Positions 27,207-37,465 are shown, counted from the first letter of the stretch. The stretch is 64,000 nucleotides of DNA from Sphaerotilus microaerophilus (GCF_023734135.1 NZ_AP025730.1:3906001-3970000); one strand, 5' to 3'. The notes: a model not told the origin generated them from the sequence alone. Numbers and translations: made by a program.

Positions 27207-30200
27207 CATCACCATCCCCGAGCGGGTGCACCAGGGCGACTTCGTCCTCAAGCTGTCCGAGGGCGTGGCCCAGGCCGACCAGACGCTGCGCGACTACGTG
27301 GTCACGCCGGAGCTGGGCGCGGCGTTCAAGAACGCCCTGGGCTTCATCCAGCAGTCGGTGACCAGCCACAGCAGCAAGGCGGCCTACCTGCACGGCTCCT
27401 TCGGCTCGGGCAAGAGCCACTTCATGGCGGTGCTCAATCTGCTGCTGGCCGGCCACGCGCAGGCGCGGTCGATGCCGGAGCTGGCCGAGGTGGTGGCCCA
27501 GCTGGGCTGGGCGCAGGGCAAGCGATTCCTGATGGTGCCGTACCACATGATCGGCGCCATCGACATGGAGTCGGCCGTGCTGGGCCAGTACGCTGACCAT
27601 GTGCGGCGCCTGCACCCCACCGCGCCGGTGCCGGGCTTCTACCTGGCCGAGGAGCTGTTCAAGGACGCGAGCGCGCTGCGCCAGCGCCTGGGTGACGAGG
27701 CCTTCTTCAGCAAGCTCAACGAGGCGCCTGGATCCGGTTCGGCCGGGGGCGATGGCTGGGGCGAGATGGAGGGCGGCTGGGATGCCATCAGCTTCGAGGC
27801 GGCCCTGCTGGAGCCGCCCGAGGGCGAGGAGCGCGGCCGGCTGGTGGGCGCGCTGATCAGTCAGTTCTTCACCGCTTACCAGGCCCTGGCCGGTGCGGGC
27901 GAGTCCTTCGTGCCGCTGGACGCGGGGCTGGCCATCATGAGCCGGCATGCGCGCGACCTGGGGTACGACGCGGTCATCCTCTTTCTCGATGAGCTGGTGC
28001 TGTGGCTGGCCAGCCATGCGGCCGACGTCAGCTTCGTCAGCCGCGAGGGCACCAAGCTGGTCAAGCTGGTGGAGGCCACGCATGCCGACCGGCCCATCCC
28101 GCTGGTCAGCTTCGTGGCCCGGCAGCGCGATCTGCGCGACCTGGTGGGCGAGCACCTGAGCGGCGCCGCCGGTGTGCAGTTCAGCGACGTGCTCAAGCAC
28201 TGGGAGGCGCGCTTCCACCGCATCACGCTGGAAGATCGCAACCTGCCGGCCATTGCAGAGAAGCGGGTGCTGCGCCCGGTCAGCGACGAGGCGCGCAAGG
28301 AGTTGGCCAGGGCGTTTGACGACGTGCTGCGCCTGCGCCGCGACGTGCTGGACACGCTGCTGACCACCGACGCGGACCGCGACATGTTCCGCAAGGTCTA
28401 CCCCTTCAGCCCGGCGCTGGTGCAGACGCTGATCGCGGTGTCGTCGGTGCTGCAGCGCGAGCGCACCGCGCTCAAGCTGATGCTGCAGCTGCTGGTGGAC
28501 CGGCGCGCCGACCTGGAGCTGGGTCAGCTGATCCCGGTGGGCGACCTGTGGGACGTGATCGCCGAGGGCGACGAGCCCTTCTCCGAAGCCATGCGGCTGC
28601 ACTTCGAGAACGCCAAGCGCCTGTTCAACCAGCGCCTGCTGCCGGTGCTGGAAGCCAAGGCCGGCACGACCTGGGAGGCGCTGCGCCTGGGCCAGGCGGA
28701 GCCTACGCGGGCCAAGGCGCTGCGCAATGACGCGCGCCTGCTCAAGACCCTGCTGCTGGCCGCGCTGGTGCCGGAGGTGGAGTCGCTCAAGGCGCTGACC
28801 GCCACGCGCCTGGCCGCGCTCAACCACGGCACCTTCAAGTCGCCCATCCCGGGTCAGGAGGCCCAGCAGGTGCTGCGCAAGCTGCGCGACTGGGCGGGAG
28901 AGGTGGGTGAGCTCAAGGTCACCGACGACGCCAATCCGGTGGTGTCCATCCAGATCACCGGGGTCGACCTGGAGCCGGTGCTCAAGGCCGCCGAGGTGGT
29001 GGACAACCCCGGCAACCGGCGCAAGACGGTGCGCGAACTGCTGTTCAAGGAGCTGGGCATCGAGGACAAGGGGGCCATGTTCCATCACTTCGAGCTGGTG
29101 TGGCGGGGCACGCGCCGCGAGGTCGAGGTGGTCTACGAGAACGTGCGCGAGATGGCGGACGACCGCCTGAAGGACCGCACCGGATCCTGGACGGTGGTGC
29201 TGGACATCCCCTTTGACGAGCCGCACCGCACGCCGGCCGATGACATCGCCCGTCTGGGCGAGTACCGCGGCGGTTCGACCCACACGCTGGTCTGGCTGCC
29301 GTCCTTCCTGAGCACCAAGGCCGAGGGCGACCTCAAGCGCTACGTGGTGCTCGACCACATCCTGCAGGGCGAGCGCTTCGACACCTACGCCACCCACCTG
29401 TCCTTCGTCGACCGGGTGCAGGCCAAGGCGCTGGCCAAGAACCAGCGCGATTCCCTGCGCACCAAGCTGATTGGCCACCTGGAGGTGGCCTACGGAGTGC
29501 GCAGCGAGCCGCGCGACTCGATCACGCATGAGCTGAGCGCGGAGCAGCAGTTCCGCTCGCTGGACCCCACGCTGGCGGCGCGCCCGCCGGTGGGCGTGAA
29601 CCTGCAGGCGGCCTTCGAGAACCTGCTGGACCAGCTCTTCACGCACCGCTGGCCGGGCCACCCGAATTTCGACACCGAGATCAAGGGCACGCTGGTGCGG
29701 CGCCTCTGGCCGGAAGTGCGCGCTGCCATCGAGGCGCCGCAGCACCGCGGCCCGGTGGCGGACGCGGGCATGCGCAAGCTCCTGCGCTCGGTCGTCAACC
29801 CGCTGCGGCTGGGCCAGATGGGCGAGACCCACCTGCTGGTGGAGACGACCTGGCAAAGCCACTTCGCGCAGCAGCAGGCCCTGGACGCGCAAGGCGGGCC
29901 GCTGACAGTGGCGCGGGTGCGGCGCTGGATCGACCAGCCGCGCGCGATGGGCCTGCCCACCGAGCTGCAGAACCTGATCATCCTGGCCTGGGCGCAGCAG
30001 ACCAACCGGCGCCTGGTGCTCAACGATGGTCCCTACGAGGCCGAGGTCGACCGCCTGGCCGACGAGGTGGAGCTGCGCGAGCAGACCCTGCCGGCGCCGA
30101 CCGACTGGGAGCGTGCCATCCGGCTCGCCGGCGAGATGCTGGGCGTGGTGGCGCCGCAGACCCTGAGCGCCGCCAACGTGGGCAAGCTGGTCGCCGACGT

Positions 30201-30873
30201 GAAGAAGGTGGCGCGCGAGCGTCGCCCGGGGGCCAACGCCCTGGTCGATGCCTTGCGTCCCCGCTGCGAACGCTACACCGGTGGAACGGCAGGCGCACGC
30301 TGGCGCACCGCGCGCGCGTCCCAAGCCGCGCTGGCCGCCCTCGCCGGGACCGACGAGGCCGCGCTGGTGGCCACGCTGGCGCAGCTGGAGATCGACACCT
30401 CCGAAACGGCCATGGGGCGCTCCATCGCTCAGGCCCAGAGCATGGCAGACACCCTGGCGGCCACGCGCTGGCCGCTGTTCGACGCCGTGGGGCGCCTGCC
30501 CGACCAGCGCGCAGAGGATGCCAAGGCCCTGTTGGCCGACCTGTCGACACTGCTGGCCACCGACGAGTACGTGTCAGCACTCAAGCCCGGGCTTCAGGGG
30601 CTGGAGCAGTCGGCCACCGAGCTGCTAACAGTCCCGGTCACATCCCCGCCACCAGTACCGCCGCAGCCACCGTTGCCGCCGCAGGCCCCGACACCGGCAC
30701 CTAGCCCCGTGCAGGAGCCGGGCGTCGAACTGGTAGGCGAGGCCACCAATGTGGTGCTGGACGCCCATGCGGCCACCAGCGCACTGGCTCAGCTGCAGGA
30801 GACGCTGGCTGGTGATGACGCGCTGGAGCTGACCCTGAGCTGGCGCCTCGTGCGGCGGAGGAAATCGGTGTGA
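27187..30873 (+). CDS. pglY: BREX type 2 ATPase PglY
   Basis: The 1228-residue protein begins MPFIRDLITIPERVHQGDFVLKL and has Walker A GSFGSGKS at 70-77. Residues up to about 450 form the AAA-like part, with VILFLDELVLWLAS as Walker B near 265. A Pro-rich linker lies near 1155-1180. PglY is a large ATPase needed with PglZ for the Pgl phenotype and related to BrxC of type 1. The length and the position before pglZ are typical. It ends overlapping the pglZ start, so pglY, pglZ, brxD and brxHI form one coupled operon. Its promoter is unknown; transcription may come through the cassette. Confidence 0.92.
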   Translation: MPFIRDLITIPERVHQGDFVLKLSEGVAQADQTLRDYVVTPELGAAFKNALGFIQQSVTSHSSKAAYLHGSFGSGKSHFMAVLNLLLAGHAQARSMPELAEVVAQLGWAQGKRFLMVPYHMIGAIDMESAVLGQYADHVRRLHPTAPVPGFYLAEELFKDASALRQRLGDEAFFSKLNEAPGSGSAGGDGWGEMEGGWDAISFEAALLEPPEGEERGRLVGALISQFFTAYQALAGAGESFVPLDAGLAIMSRHARDLGYDAVILFLDELVLWLASHAADVSFVSREGTKLVKLVEATHADRPIPLVSFVARQRDLRDLVGEHLSGAAGVQFSDVLKHWEARFHRITLEDRNLPAIAEKRVLRPVSDEARKELARAFDDVLRLRRDVLDTLLTTDADRDMFRKVYPFSPALVQTLIAVSSVLQRERTALKLMLQLLVDRRADLELGQLIPVGDLWDVIAEGDEPFSEAMRLHFENAKRLFNQRLLPVLEAKAGTTWEALRLGQAEPTRAKALRNDARLLKTLLLAALVPEVESLKALTATRLAALNHGTFKSPIPGQEAQQVLRKLRDWAGEVGELKVTDDANPVVSIQITGVDLEPVLKAAEVVDNPGNRRKTVRELLFKELGIEDKGAMFHHFELVWRGTRREVEVVYENVREMADDRLKDRTGSWTVVLDIPFDEPHRTPADDIARLGEYRGGSTHTLVWLPSFLSTKAEGDLKRYVVLDHILQGERFDTYATHLSFVDRVQAKALAKNQRDSLRTKLIGHLEVAYGVRSEPRDSITHELSAEQQFRSLDPTLAARPPVGVNLQAAFENLLDQLFTHRWPGHPNFDTEIKGTLVRRLWPEVRAAIEAPQHRGPVADAGMRKLLRSVVNPLRLGQMGETHLLVETTWQSHFAQQQALDAQGGPLTVARVRRWIDQPRAMGLPTELQNLIILAWAQQTNRRLVLNDGPYEAEVDRLADEVELREQTLPAPTDWERAIRLAGEMLGVVAPQTLSAANVGKLVADVKKVARERRPGANALVDALRPRCERYTGGTAGARWRTARASQAALAALAGTDEAALVATLAQLEIDTSETAMGRSIAQAQSMADTLAATRWPLFDAVGRLPDQRAEDAKALLADLSTLLATDEYVSALKPGLQGLEQSATELLTVPVTSPPPVPPQPPLPPQAPTPAPSPVQEPGVELVGEATNVVLDAHAATSALAQLQETLAGDDALELTLSWRLVRRRKSV

Positions 30874-33680
30874 GTATGGCCCTGTCCGTCAACGAGGCCC
30901 AGATCACCGCGCAGCTGGACGCGGTGCTGGGCCGCGACCCGCAGGCGCGTGTGGTGGCCATGCGCAGCGCCAGCAAGCTGGCTTGGCCGAGCACGATGAG
31001 CCGGCGCAACCGCCAGTTCACGCTGCGCTGGTGCGAGAGCCGGCTGGCCCTGCGCGAGGCGCTGGACAGCCTGGACGAAGCCGCGGGCGACGGCACGCCT
31101 GACGGCCTGGTGCTGCTGACCCCGCTTACGGAGCAGGAGGTGCCTGCCGACGTCGTGGCCCGTCTGGCACGGCACCGCGTGTTCCAGCCCCAGGGCTGGG
31201 AGATCGTGCGTCAGCTCTTCGGCGCCCAGGGCACCGATGCCCGCCTGGGTGCGCATGACTGGATGCCGCAGGTGCTGGTCGAACTGGCCCAGCAAGGGCC
31301 TTATGTGCCGGTGGCCAGCAGCTTTCTGGATGCCGAGACGGCCTGGCGCGAGGTACTGGGGCGCTGCCTGGAGTTGGACAACGCCCGGCCCGACGCCTGC
31401 GCACTCCTGGCCTGGACCCTGCGCCCGGATGCCGATGTGCTGCTGGCCCGACTGCCCGAGCGCGCCCGCCGCGACACGCTGAGCTGGCTGGTCAGGCACG
31501 CCGGCAGCAGTGGCGAACTGACGGTGCGCTGCATCGGGGCTGGCCGCAGCGGCGACGCGGTGGCGTTGGCGCTGGTCTGTGCCGTGGTCTTCGCGCCGCA
31601 GGGCGAGGGGCGCCATGAGCTGGCCACGGCCGCGGTGCGCCTGGAGCGCTACGCGGGTGACCAGCCGCTGGGCATCGAGGCGGCCCGGCGCTGGAGCCAG
31701 GACGCGCGCCAGCTGGTGCAGACGCTGCCGCTGGAGGCGTTGCGTGGCGCCCTGGACCGGGCCGATGCGCTCCTCGCCGACCTGCGCGTGGCCGACCTGG
31801 CGCACTACAGCGACCTGCTGCCCCTGGGGCTCGAACAACGCCTGGCACGCTATGCCCAGGCCTTGGAGGCCCATCTGACTCAGCCGGGCGAGAGCACCAT
31901 GGCCGAGGTCGAAGACGCTGCCAAAGCGGTGCTGCTGCACCACCTGGCCGCGACACAGGCGCTGCGCAGCGAGCGGGTGCGGATGTCGCGTCGCCTGGCC
32001 CGCTGGTGGGGCCGCCCCGGCACGAGCGCGTCGGCCTCGCCCACGGACCTCGACAGCCTGGCCGCACAGCACAACGATGACGGTGCCTTTGTCGACTGGG
32101 CGCGCGCGCGCCTGCTGGGCGGGGACGAACTGGCCTCGCTCTCGCAGGCCTATGCCCGGCTGCGATCGGCAGTCCAGGCCCGGCGCGACCTGGCGGCCAG
32201 ATCGTTTGCGACGGCCCTGAGCCAGTCGCTCAAGTCAGCCCGCACGCCTGGTGCGCGCAGCGTGCCGGTGGAGCAGGCACTGGAGCGCGTCGTCCTGCCA
32301 CTGGCCCAGAGCCAGTCGGTGCTGCTGCTGGTGGTGGACGGCCTGAGCGTGGCCATCTTCCGCGAGCTCTTCGAGCGCTGCGAGCGCCATGGCTGGAACG
32401 AACTGATCCGTCAGGACGCCGAGCGCCCGGCCTTCGGCCTGGCCGTGTTGCCGACGGTGACCAGTGTCAGCCGGGCCAGCCTGCTGTCCGGCGGCATCAC
32501 CACCGGGGGGCAGTCCATCGAGAAACTCGCCTTCACCCGCCATGCAGGCCTCGCCTCCTTGGGCAACGCCCATTTGAAGCCACGCCTGTTCCACAAGGCC
32601 GATCTCATCGACGACGGCCACCTGGCCACCGAGGTGCGGGCAGCCATCGGTGATGCTGCGGTGAAGGTCGTCGGCGTGGTCTACAACGCCGTCGATGACC
32701 ACCTGAGCGGGCCGGAGCAGTTGAACCAGCGCTGGGACTTGCAGGACCTGCGGCTGCTGCTGCCCATCCTGCGCGAGGCGCTGACGGCGCGCCGCGTGGT
32801 GTTGGTGACAGCCGACCACGGCCACGTGCTGGAAGACGGCAGCCGCCAGGTCGGAGCCGCTCAGGGTGGCACGCTCGGCAACGCAGAGGCGGCCAGCGAT
32901 CGCTGGCGCGCAGGGTCGCTCGCCGAGGTGGCCGAAGAGGTGGCGCTGTCCGGGCACCGGGTGCACACACCCGACGGTCTGAACAGCGCCGTGTTGCTCT
33001 GGAGCGAGACCGCCCGCTACACCGGCCGCAAGAACGGCTACCACGGCGGCGCCGCGCCGGCCGAGGTGGTGGTGCCGATGAGCGTGTTCGCGCCATTCGG
33101 CGTCGAGGTGCCTGGCCGGAAGCCGGCCCCGCCCCAGCAGCCGGAATGGTGGGATCTGCCCGGTGTGGTGCTGCCTGTGCCCGAAAGACCGGTAGCGGCC
33201 AAGCCTGCGCCGCGGCGCGCGCACAAGGCAGCCCCCAAGACAGCGTCAGCACCGTCGCTCTTCACCGAAGACGAGGCGCCGGTGCCGCAGACGGCCATGG
33301 CGACGGCTGCCCCGCAGCCTGCAGTGCCCGACGCGCCCGACTGGATCGGCGACCTGCTGACCAGCACGGTCTACGCGGCGCAGCGGCAGCTGGCAGCACG
33401 GGTTCAGCTGCCCGAAGACCAGATGCGCCGCATCCTCAAGGCGCTGGACGAGCGCGGCGGCAAGCTGGGCAAGGCAGCCCTGGCCCAGCGCCTGGGGATC
33501 GCTGAGATGCGGGTGGCGGGCGTGCTGAGCGTGGCGCGTCGCCTGCTGAACGTGGACCAGGCCGCCGTGCTGGTGGTCGACGAGGCTGCGGGCGTGGTGG
33601 AGCTGAACCGCGAGTTGCTGGCGGTGCAGTTCGCCATCGCTGTCCCCAGCGCAGCCCTCAAGCCGGGAGCCAAGACATGA
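30870..33680 (+). CDS. pglZ: BREX type 2 phosphatase PglZ
   Basis: The 936-residue protein contains the PglZ alkaline phosphatase-like domain. LLLVVDGLSVAIF (Asp490) and VLVTADHGHVLEDG (Asp649, His650) are metal-binding motifs of the superfamily. PglZ is the signature gene of all BREX systems. The first 480 residues are specific for the type 2 form. The C-terminal 100 residues resemble a winged helix (LAARVQLPEDQMRRIL). A Pro/Ala-rich linker lies near 760-810. The GTG start at 30870 overlaps the pglY stop; ATG 30876 is an alternative. Its stop overlaps brxD. Confidence 0.94.
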   Translation: MSMALSVNEAQITAQLDAVLGRDPQARVVAMRSASKLAWPSTMSRRNRQFTLRWCESRLALREALDSLDEAAGDGTPDGLVLLTPLTEQEVPADVVARLARHRVFQPQGWEIVRQLFGAQGTDARLGAHDWMPQVLVELAQQGPYVPVASSFLDAETAWREVLGRCLELDNARPDACALLAWTLRPDADVLLARLPERARRDTLSWLVRHAGSSGELTVRCIGAGRSGDAVALALVCAVVFAPQGEGRHELATAAVRLERYAGDQPLGIEAARRWSQDARQLVQTLPLEALRGALDRADALLADLRVADLAHYSDLLPLGLEQRLARYAQALEAHLTQPGESTMAEVEDAAKAVLLHHLAATQALRSERVRMSRRLARWWGRPGTSASASPTDLDSLAAQHNDDGAFVDWARARLLGGDELASLSQAYARLRSAVQARRDLAARSFATALSQSLKSARTPGARSVPVEQALERVVLPLAQSQSVLLLVVDGLSVAIFRELFERCERHGWNELIRQDAERPAFGLAVLPTVTSVSRASLLSGGITTGGQSIEKLAFTRHAGLASLGNAHLKPRLFHKADLIDDGHLATEVRAAIGDAAVKVVGVVYNAVDDHLSGPEQLNQRWDLQDLRLLLPILREALTARRVVLVTADHGHVLEDGSRQVGAAQGGTLGNAEAASDRWRAGSLAEVAEEVALSGHRVHTPDGLNSAVLLWSETARYTGRKNGYHGGAAPAEVVVPMSVFAPFGVEVPGRKPAPPQQPEWWDLPGVVLPVPERPVAAKPAPRRAHKAAPKTASAPSLFTEDEAPVPQTAMATAAPQPAVPDAPDWIGDLLTSTVYAAQRQLAARVQLPEDQMRRILKALDERGGKLGKAALAQRLGIAEMRVAGVLSVARRLLNVDQAAVLVVDEAAGVVELNRELLAVQFAIAVPSAALKPGAKT

Positions 33681-34987
33681 TCAGCGCAGCACGCCGGGAC
33701 GACATCGTGGGCGCCTTGCGCCGTGGCACTGTGCCCAGTGCCGGGCTCGATGCCCTGGCGGTCGGCATCGGCGCACTCGCCCCGTGCCTGGACGAGGAGC
33801 TGGGCAACGTGGCCCTGGGCAAGGCCGGCTTCAAGGCCGTCAGAGGCGAGTACGGCAGCGGCAAGACCTTTTTCGGCCGCTGGCTGCAGGAGCGCGCCCG
33901 CACCCGCGGCTACGCCACCAGCGAAGTCCAGATCAACGAGACCGAGACTCCGCTGCACCGTCTGGAGACGGTGTACCGGCGGCTGGTAGAGCACCTTGCC
34001 ACTGCGGACACACCCCAAGGCGCCTTCCGCACGGTGATCGACGGCTGGTTCTTCACCCTGGAGCAGGACGTGCTTGCCGACGAGACCGTCGATGCCGACG
34101 ACACGGCTGCCTTGCTGGCCCGCGCCAACGAGCTGATGGAGGCCCGCCTGGCCAGCATCAGCCGCACAGCCCCCGCCTTTGCTGCGGTGCTGCGCGCCTA
34201 CCGGCAGGCCCAGGCGGAAGGGGATGCCCAGGTCGCCGACGGGCTGATCGCCTGGCTGGCCGGCCAGCCCAACGTGGCCGCCAGCGTGAAGCGCCGAGCC
34301 GGCATCAAGGGTGACCTGGACCACTTTGCGGCGGCCAACTTCCTGGCCGGCCTGCTGACCATCTTGCGCGACAGCGGCTACAGCGGCCTCTTGCTGGTGC
34401 TCGACGAGGTCGAGACCCTGCAGCGCATGCGGGCCGACACGCGCGAGAAGGGCCTGAACGCACTGCGCCAGTGGATCGACGAGCTCGACGCGGGCCGCTA
34501 CCCAGGCCTCTACCTGGTGGTCACGGGCACGCCCGCCTTCTTCGACGGTCCGCAGGGCGTGCAACGCCTGGCGCCGCTGGCCCAGCGGCTGCACGTGGAC
34601 TTCGGCACCGACCGCCGCTTCGACAACCCGCGCGCGGTGCAGATCCGCTTGGCCGCATTCGACCAGGGCGCTCTGCTGGAGGTTGGGAGGAAGGTGCGTG
34701 ATCTCTATGCCGAAGGGCGCCCCACCGAAGCACGACTGCGGCAGCAGGTAGGCGATGTCTATGTCGAGCAGCTGGCGCGCGCCGTGGCCGGTGGCCTGGG
34801 CGGCAAGGTGGGCGTGGCGCCGCGCCTGTTCCTGAAGAAGCTGGTGGCCGACGTGCTCGACCGCGTCGACCTGCATGAGGCCTTCGACCCGCGCCAGCAC
34901 TACCAGCTCACCCTCGCCGATAGCGAGATGACCGTCAACGAGCGCGCGGCCGCCAGTGCCACGTCGGTGGATGACATCGAGCTGTGA
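33677..34987 (+). CDS. brxD: BREX ATP-binding protein BrxD
   Basis: The 436-residue protein is a P-loop ATPase of the BrxD type (DUF2791): it starts ISAARRDDIVGALRRGTVP, has Walker A GEYGSGKT at 57-64 and Walker B LLLVLDEVETL with Asp243-Glu244. BrxD occurs with brxHI in type 2 and some other BREX loci; its exact task is unknown. The gene begins inside the pglZ stop and overlaps brxHI by 4 bp. All motifs are intact. Confidence 0.93.
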   Translation: MISAARRDDIVGALRRGTVPSAGLDALAVGIGALAPCLDEELGNVALGKAGFKAVRGEYGSGKTFFGRWLQERARTRGYATSEVQINETETPLHRLETVYRRLVEHLATADTPQGAFRTVIDGWFFTLEQDVLADETVDADDTAALLARANELMEARLASISRTAPAFAAVLRAYRQAQAEGDAQVADGLIAWLAGQPNVAASVKRRAGIKGDLDHFAAANFLAGLLTILRDSGYSGLLLVLDEVETLQRMRADTREKGLNALRQWIDELDAGRYPGLYLVVTGTPAFFDGPQGVQRLAPLAQRLHVDFGTDRRFDNPRAVQIRLAAFDQGALLEVGRKVRDLYAEGRPTEARLRQQVGDVYVEQLARAVAGGLGGKVGVAPRLFLKKLVADVLDRVDLHEAFDPRQHYQLTLADSEMTVNERAAASATSVDDIEL

Positions 34988-37095
34988 GCAACAACGCCCG
35001 GTCGCCTGAGTTCGACCTGCTGCATCCGGCGCTGCAGCACCACATCGTCAACTCGCTCGGTTGGTCGACGCTGAGGCCCACCCAGCTCGCGGCCATCGAG
35101 CCCATCCACACGGGCCGCCACTGCCTGTTGCTGGCCCCCACCGCGGGCGGCAAGACCGAGGCGGCCTTCCTGCCCGTCCTGTCGCGCATGCTGACCGAGG
35201 GCTGGACCGGCGCGAGCGTGCTGTACGTCTGCCCCATCAAGGCACTGCTCAACAACCTGGAGGCCCGCCTCACCCACTACGCGGGGCTGGTCGGCCGACG
35301 TGTGGAGGTCTGGCATGGCGATGTGTCGGCTACCCGCAAGCGCAAGGTGCTCCAGGATCCGCCCGATGTGCTGCTCACGACCCCGGAGTCGCTCGAAGGC
35401 ATGCTGATCTCACCGCGGGTGGAGCGTGACGCCTGGTTCGGGCAACTGCGCTGCGTGATTGCCGATGAGCTGCACGCCTTCGCGGCCGGCGACCGCGGCT
35501 GGCACCTGCGCAGCGTCATCACGCGCATCGACCGCTATGCCAGCAGTCCCCTGCAGCGCATCGGCCTGTCGGCGACGGTGGCCAACCCGGTGGAGCTGCT
35601 GGACTGGTTCGCACCTACGGGGCCGCGCGAGGTGGTGGGCAGCTCCAGCGTGAGGGCCGATGCCGACGTGACCATCGACCACGTCAGCACGCTCGAGAAC
35701 GCGGCCATCGTGATCTCCAGGCTGCACCGCGGCGAGAAGCGCCTGGTGTTTTGCGATTCGCGCGCCAGCGCCGAGAAGCTGGGGTCGGGGCTGCGCGAAC
35801 TGGGTGTGCGCACCTTTGTCAGCCATGCCTCGCTGTCGGTGGCTGAACGCCGCCATGCCGAGCAGGCTTTCGCCGAGGAACGCGACTGCGTGATCGTGGC
35901 GACGTCCACCCTGGAGCTCGGCATCGATGTCGGTGACCTCGATCGTGTCATCCAGATCGACGCACCCGGCACTGTCAGCTCCTTCCTGCAGCGGATGGGC
36001 CGCAGCGGTCGGCGCAGCGGCACCCGGCGCAGCTGCCTGTTCCTGGCCACTGGGGAAACCGCGCTGCTGGGCGCCGGTGCCATCTGCAGGCTCTGGTCGC
36101 AGGGCTGGGTCGAGACAGCCTACCCGCCGCCGCAGCCCTGGAACGTGCTCGCACAGCAGGCTCTGCTGATGGTGCTGGAACACGGGCAGGTCACGCTGGC
36201 CGAACTGCTGGCACGGCTCATCATGAGCTTCCCGGAACTGGAGCCAGCCGGCGTCCGCGCCTGCGTCGGCCACCTCGTCGCGCAAGCCGACCTCGCCAGC
36301 CCGGAGCCCGGCCTGATCCAGATCGGACCCAAGACCCAGGCCGCCCACGAGCGCAGCCACTACCGCGATCTCTTGGTCACCTTCACCGGCCCGGATCTGC
36401 TCGTCGGCAAGCACGGCACCGCTGAGGTCGGCTACCTCGATCCTGCCGTGCTGGTAGGCAAGCGCGACGAGCCCCTCAAGGTGCTGCTGAGCGGACGCAG
36501 CTGGACAGTGCGCGAAGTCGACTGGAAACGCCGTGTGGTGTGGCTGGAGCCAGCAACACTGGGCGGCAAGGCGCGCTGGATGGGCAGCGGCCGCGGCATG
36601 AGCGCCGAAGTCGCGACGGCGGTGCGCGAGCTGCTGCTCAGCGGCGAGGCGGGCGTCGCCAAGCTGTCCAAGCGGGCCATCGCGACGCTGGACGACCTGC
36701 GCGACACCACGCCCACACAGATCGACCCGCCAGCCGTGCAGGCCCAGGGAGCTGCCAGCTGGCGCTATTGGACCTATGCTGGCTCGGATGCGAACCGGCG
36801 CACCCAGCTCGCCTGGCACCACGCGGGTACGAGCAGCTCAGATGGCCTGTCGGTCACCTGGCGTGTCGACCCGAGACCGATCGGCAAGCTGACTGAACAG
36901 GACCCTGTGCTCAGCGACGAGGAGATCGCCGAGTTGGCGCAGCCCTTCAAGTTCGCAGAGTTGCTTGAGCCCGGTTGCATCCGGGATCTGGTCGTCGCCC
37001 GCCTTGCGTTGGCTTCACATCACGGCGACGGCCTCAACGAGACACTCGGTGATCCAGATAATCCGACCGTCCAAGCCGAGACCGATGCCACCTGA
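34984..37095 (+). CDS. brxHI: BREX DEAD/H-box helicase BrxHI
   Basis: The 703-residue superfamily 2 helicase has Walker A PTAGGKTE (K57), a DELH box at 161-164, SATVANP as motif III, and QRMGRSGRRSGTRR as motif VI. The C-terminal region past about 440 is an Lhr-like extension. BrxHI goes with brxD in type 2 BREX. Translation begins at a GTG overlapping the brxD stop. It is the last gene of the defence island; 108 bp later the tRNA-Arg begins, on the other strand. Confidence 0.92.
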   Translation: MSNNARSPEFDLLHPALQHHIVNSLGWSTLRPTQLAAIEPIHTGRHCLLLAPTAGGKTEAAFLPVLSRMLTEGWTGASVLYVCPIKALLNNLEARLTHYAGLVGRRVEVWHGDVSATRKRKVLQDPPDVLLTTPESLEGMLISPRVERDAWFGQLRCVIADELHAFAAGDRGWHLRSVITRIDRYASSPLQRIGLSATVANPVELLDWFAPTGPREVVGSSSVRADADVTIDHVSTLENAAIVISRLHRGEKRLVFCDSRASAEKLGSGLRELGVRTFVSHASLSVAERRHAEQAFAEERDCVIVATSTLELGIDVGDLDRVIQIDAPGTVSSFLQRMGRSGRRSGTRRSCLFLATGETALLGAGAICRLWSQGWVETAYPPPQPWNVLAQQALLMVLEHGQVTLAELLARLIMSFPELEPAGVRACVGHLVAQADLASPEPGLIQIGPKTQAAHERSHYRDLLVTFTGPDLLVGKHGTAEVGYLDPAVLVGKRDEPLKVLLSGRSWTVREVDWKRRVVWLEPATLGGKARWMGSGRGMSAEVATAVRELLLSGEAGVAKLSKRAIATLDDLRDTTPTQIDPPAVQAQGAASWRYWTYAGSDANRRTQLAWHHAGTSSSDGLSVTWRVDPRPIGKLTEQDPVLSDEEIAELAQPFKFAELLEPGCIRDLVVARLALASHHGDGLNETLGDPDNPTVQAETDAT

Positions 37096-37164
37096 ACTGC
37101 TACCGGGCCCGCCAGCCAGCTAGAAACGGCAACCATACGGTAACCAAGACAGGTAAGAGAAACC

Positions 37165-37192
37165 GGGTTAGCCCTCTCGCAACAGCTAACCC
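37165..37192. terminator. Inverted repeat beyond the tRNA-Arg 3' end
   Basis: GGGTTAGC and GCTAACCC make an 8-bp perfect stem with a 12-nt loop, directly downstream of the tRNA in its own sense. GGTTTCTCTT follows, a weak T-tract, so it may end tRNA transcription. It overlaps the att-like site, so it may instead belong to a recombination site. Confidence 0.4.
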
Positions 37193-37200
37193 CTTGATTT
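37185..37200 (-). other. att-like 16-mer beside tRNA-Arg
   Basis: On the minus strand it reads AAATCAAGGGGTTAGC, beginning three bases after the tRNA CCA end. It matches 8403-8418 at 15 of 16 bases. The position at a tRNA 3' end is where tyrosine integrases usually act, so this probably marks the right end of the island. Confidence 0.5.
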
Positions 37201-37203
37201 CCC

Positions 37204-37280
37204 TGGCCTGCCCGGAGGGACTCGAACCCCCGACCTGCTGCTTAGAAGGCAGCTGCTCTATCCAGTTGAGCTACGGGCAG
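37204..37280 (-). tRNA. tRNA-Arg (anticodon TCT)
   Basis: The minus strand folds as a 77-nt tRNA. The 7-bp acceptor stem CTGCCCG/CGGGCAG, D-arm GCTC/GAGC, anticodon stem GCTGC/GCAGC with loop CTTCTAA (anticodon TCT), and T-arm with TTCGAGT loop are all complete. The discriminator G is followed by an encoded CCA at 37204-37206. It reads AGA codons. It marks the border between island and core chromosome. Confidence 0.97.
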
Positions 37281-37465
37281 CATGGTGGGCCAAACGTCGG
37301 TCATCGGGGCCACCAGCCCTGCGTACCGACTGCTTTGGCAGACGGGCGGGAAGCATAACACCGCGCCGAGGCGCCACGCCGCCGCCCGCTCTGGCGCAGA
37401 CAGGACGTCGCTGGCCATCTTCTCCGGGGTTCGGGCCAGGCGTCGCGCCGGAAAATGGCATCGAC

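Noticed and set aside
26917..30324. Long minus-strand open frame opposite pglY
   Set aside because: Same shadow pattern; pglY on the + strand has a Walker A and family-typical start and end.
8935..37095. Type 1 BREX or DISARM
   Set aside because: brxA, brxB, brxC and brxL of type 1 are absent, and DISARM drm genes are not found. pglW, brxD and brxHI point to type 2.
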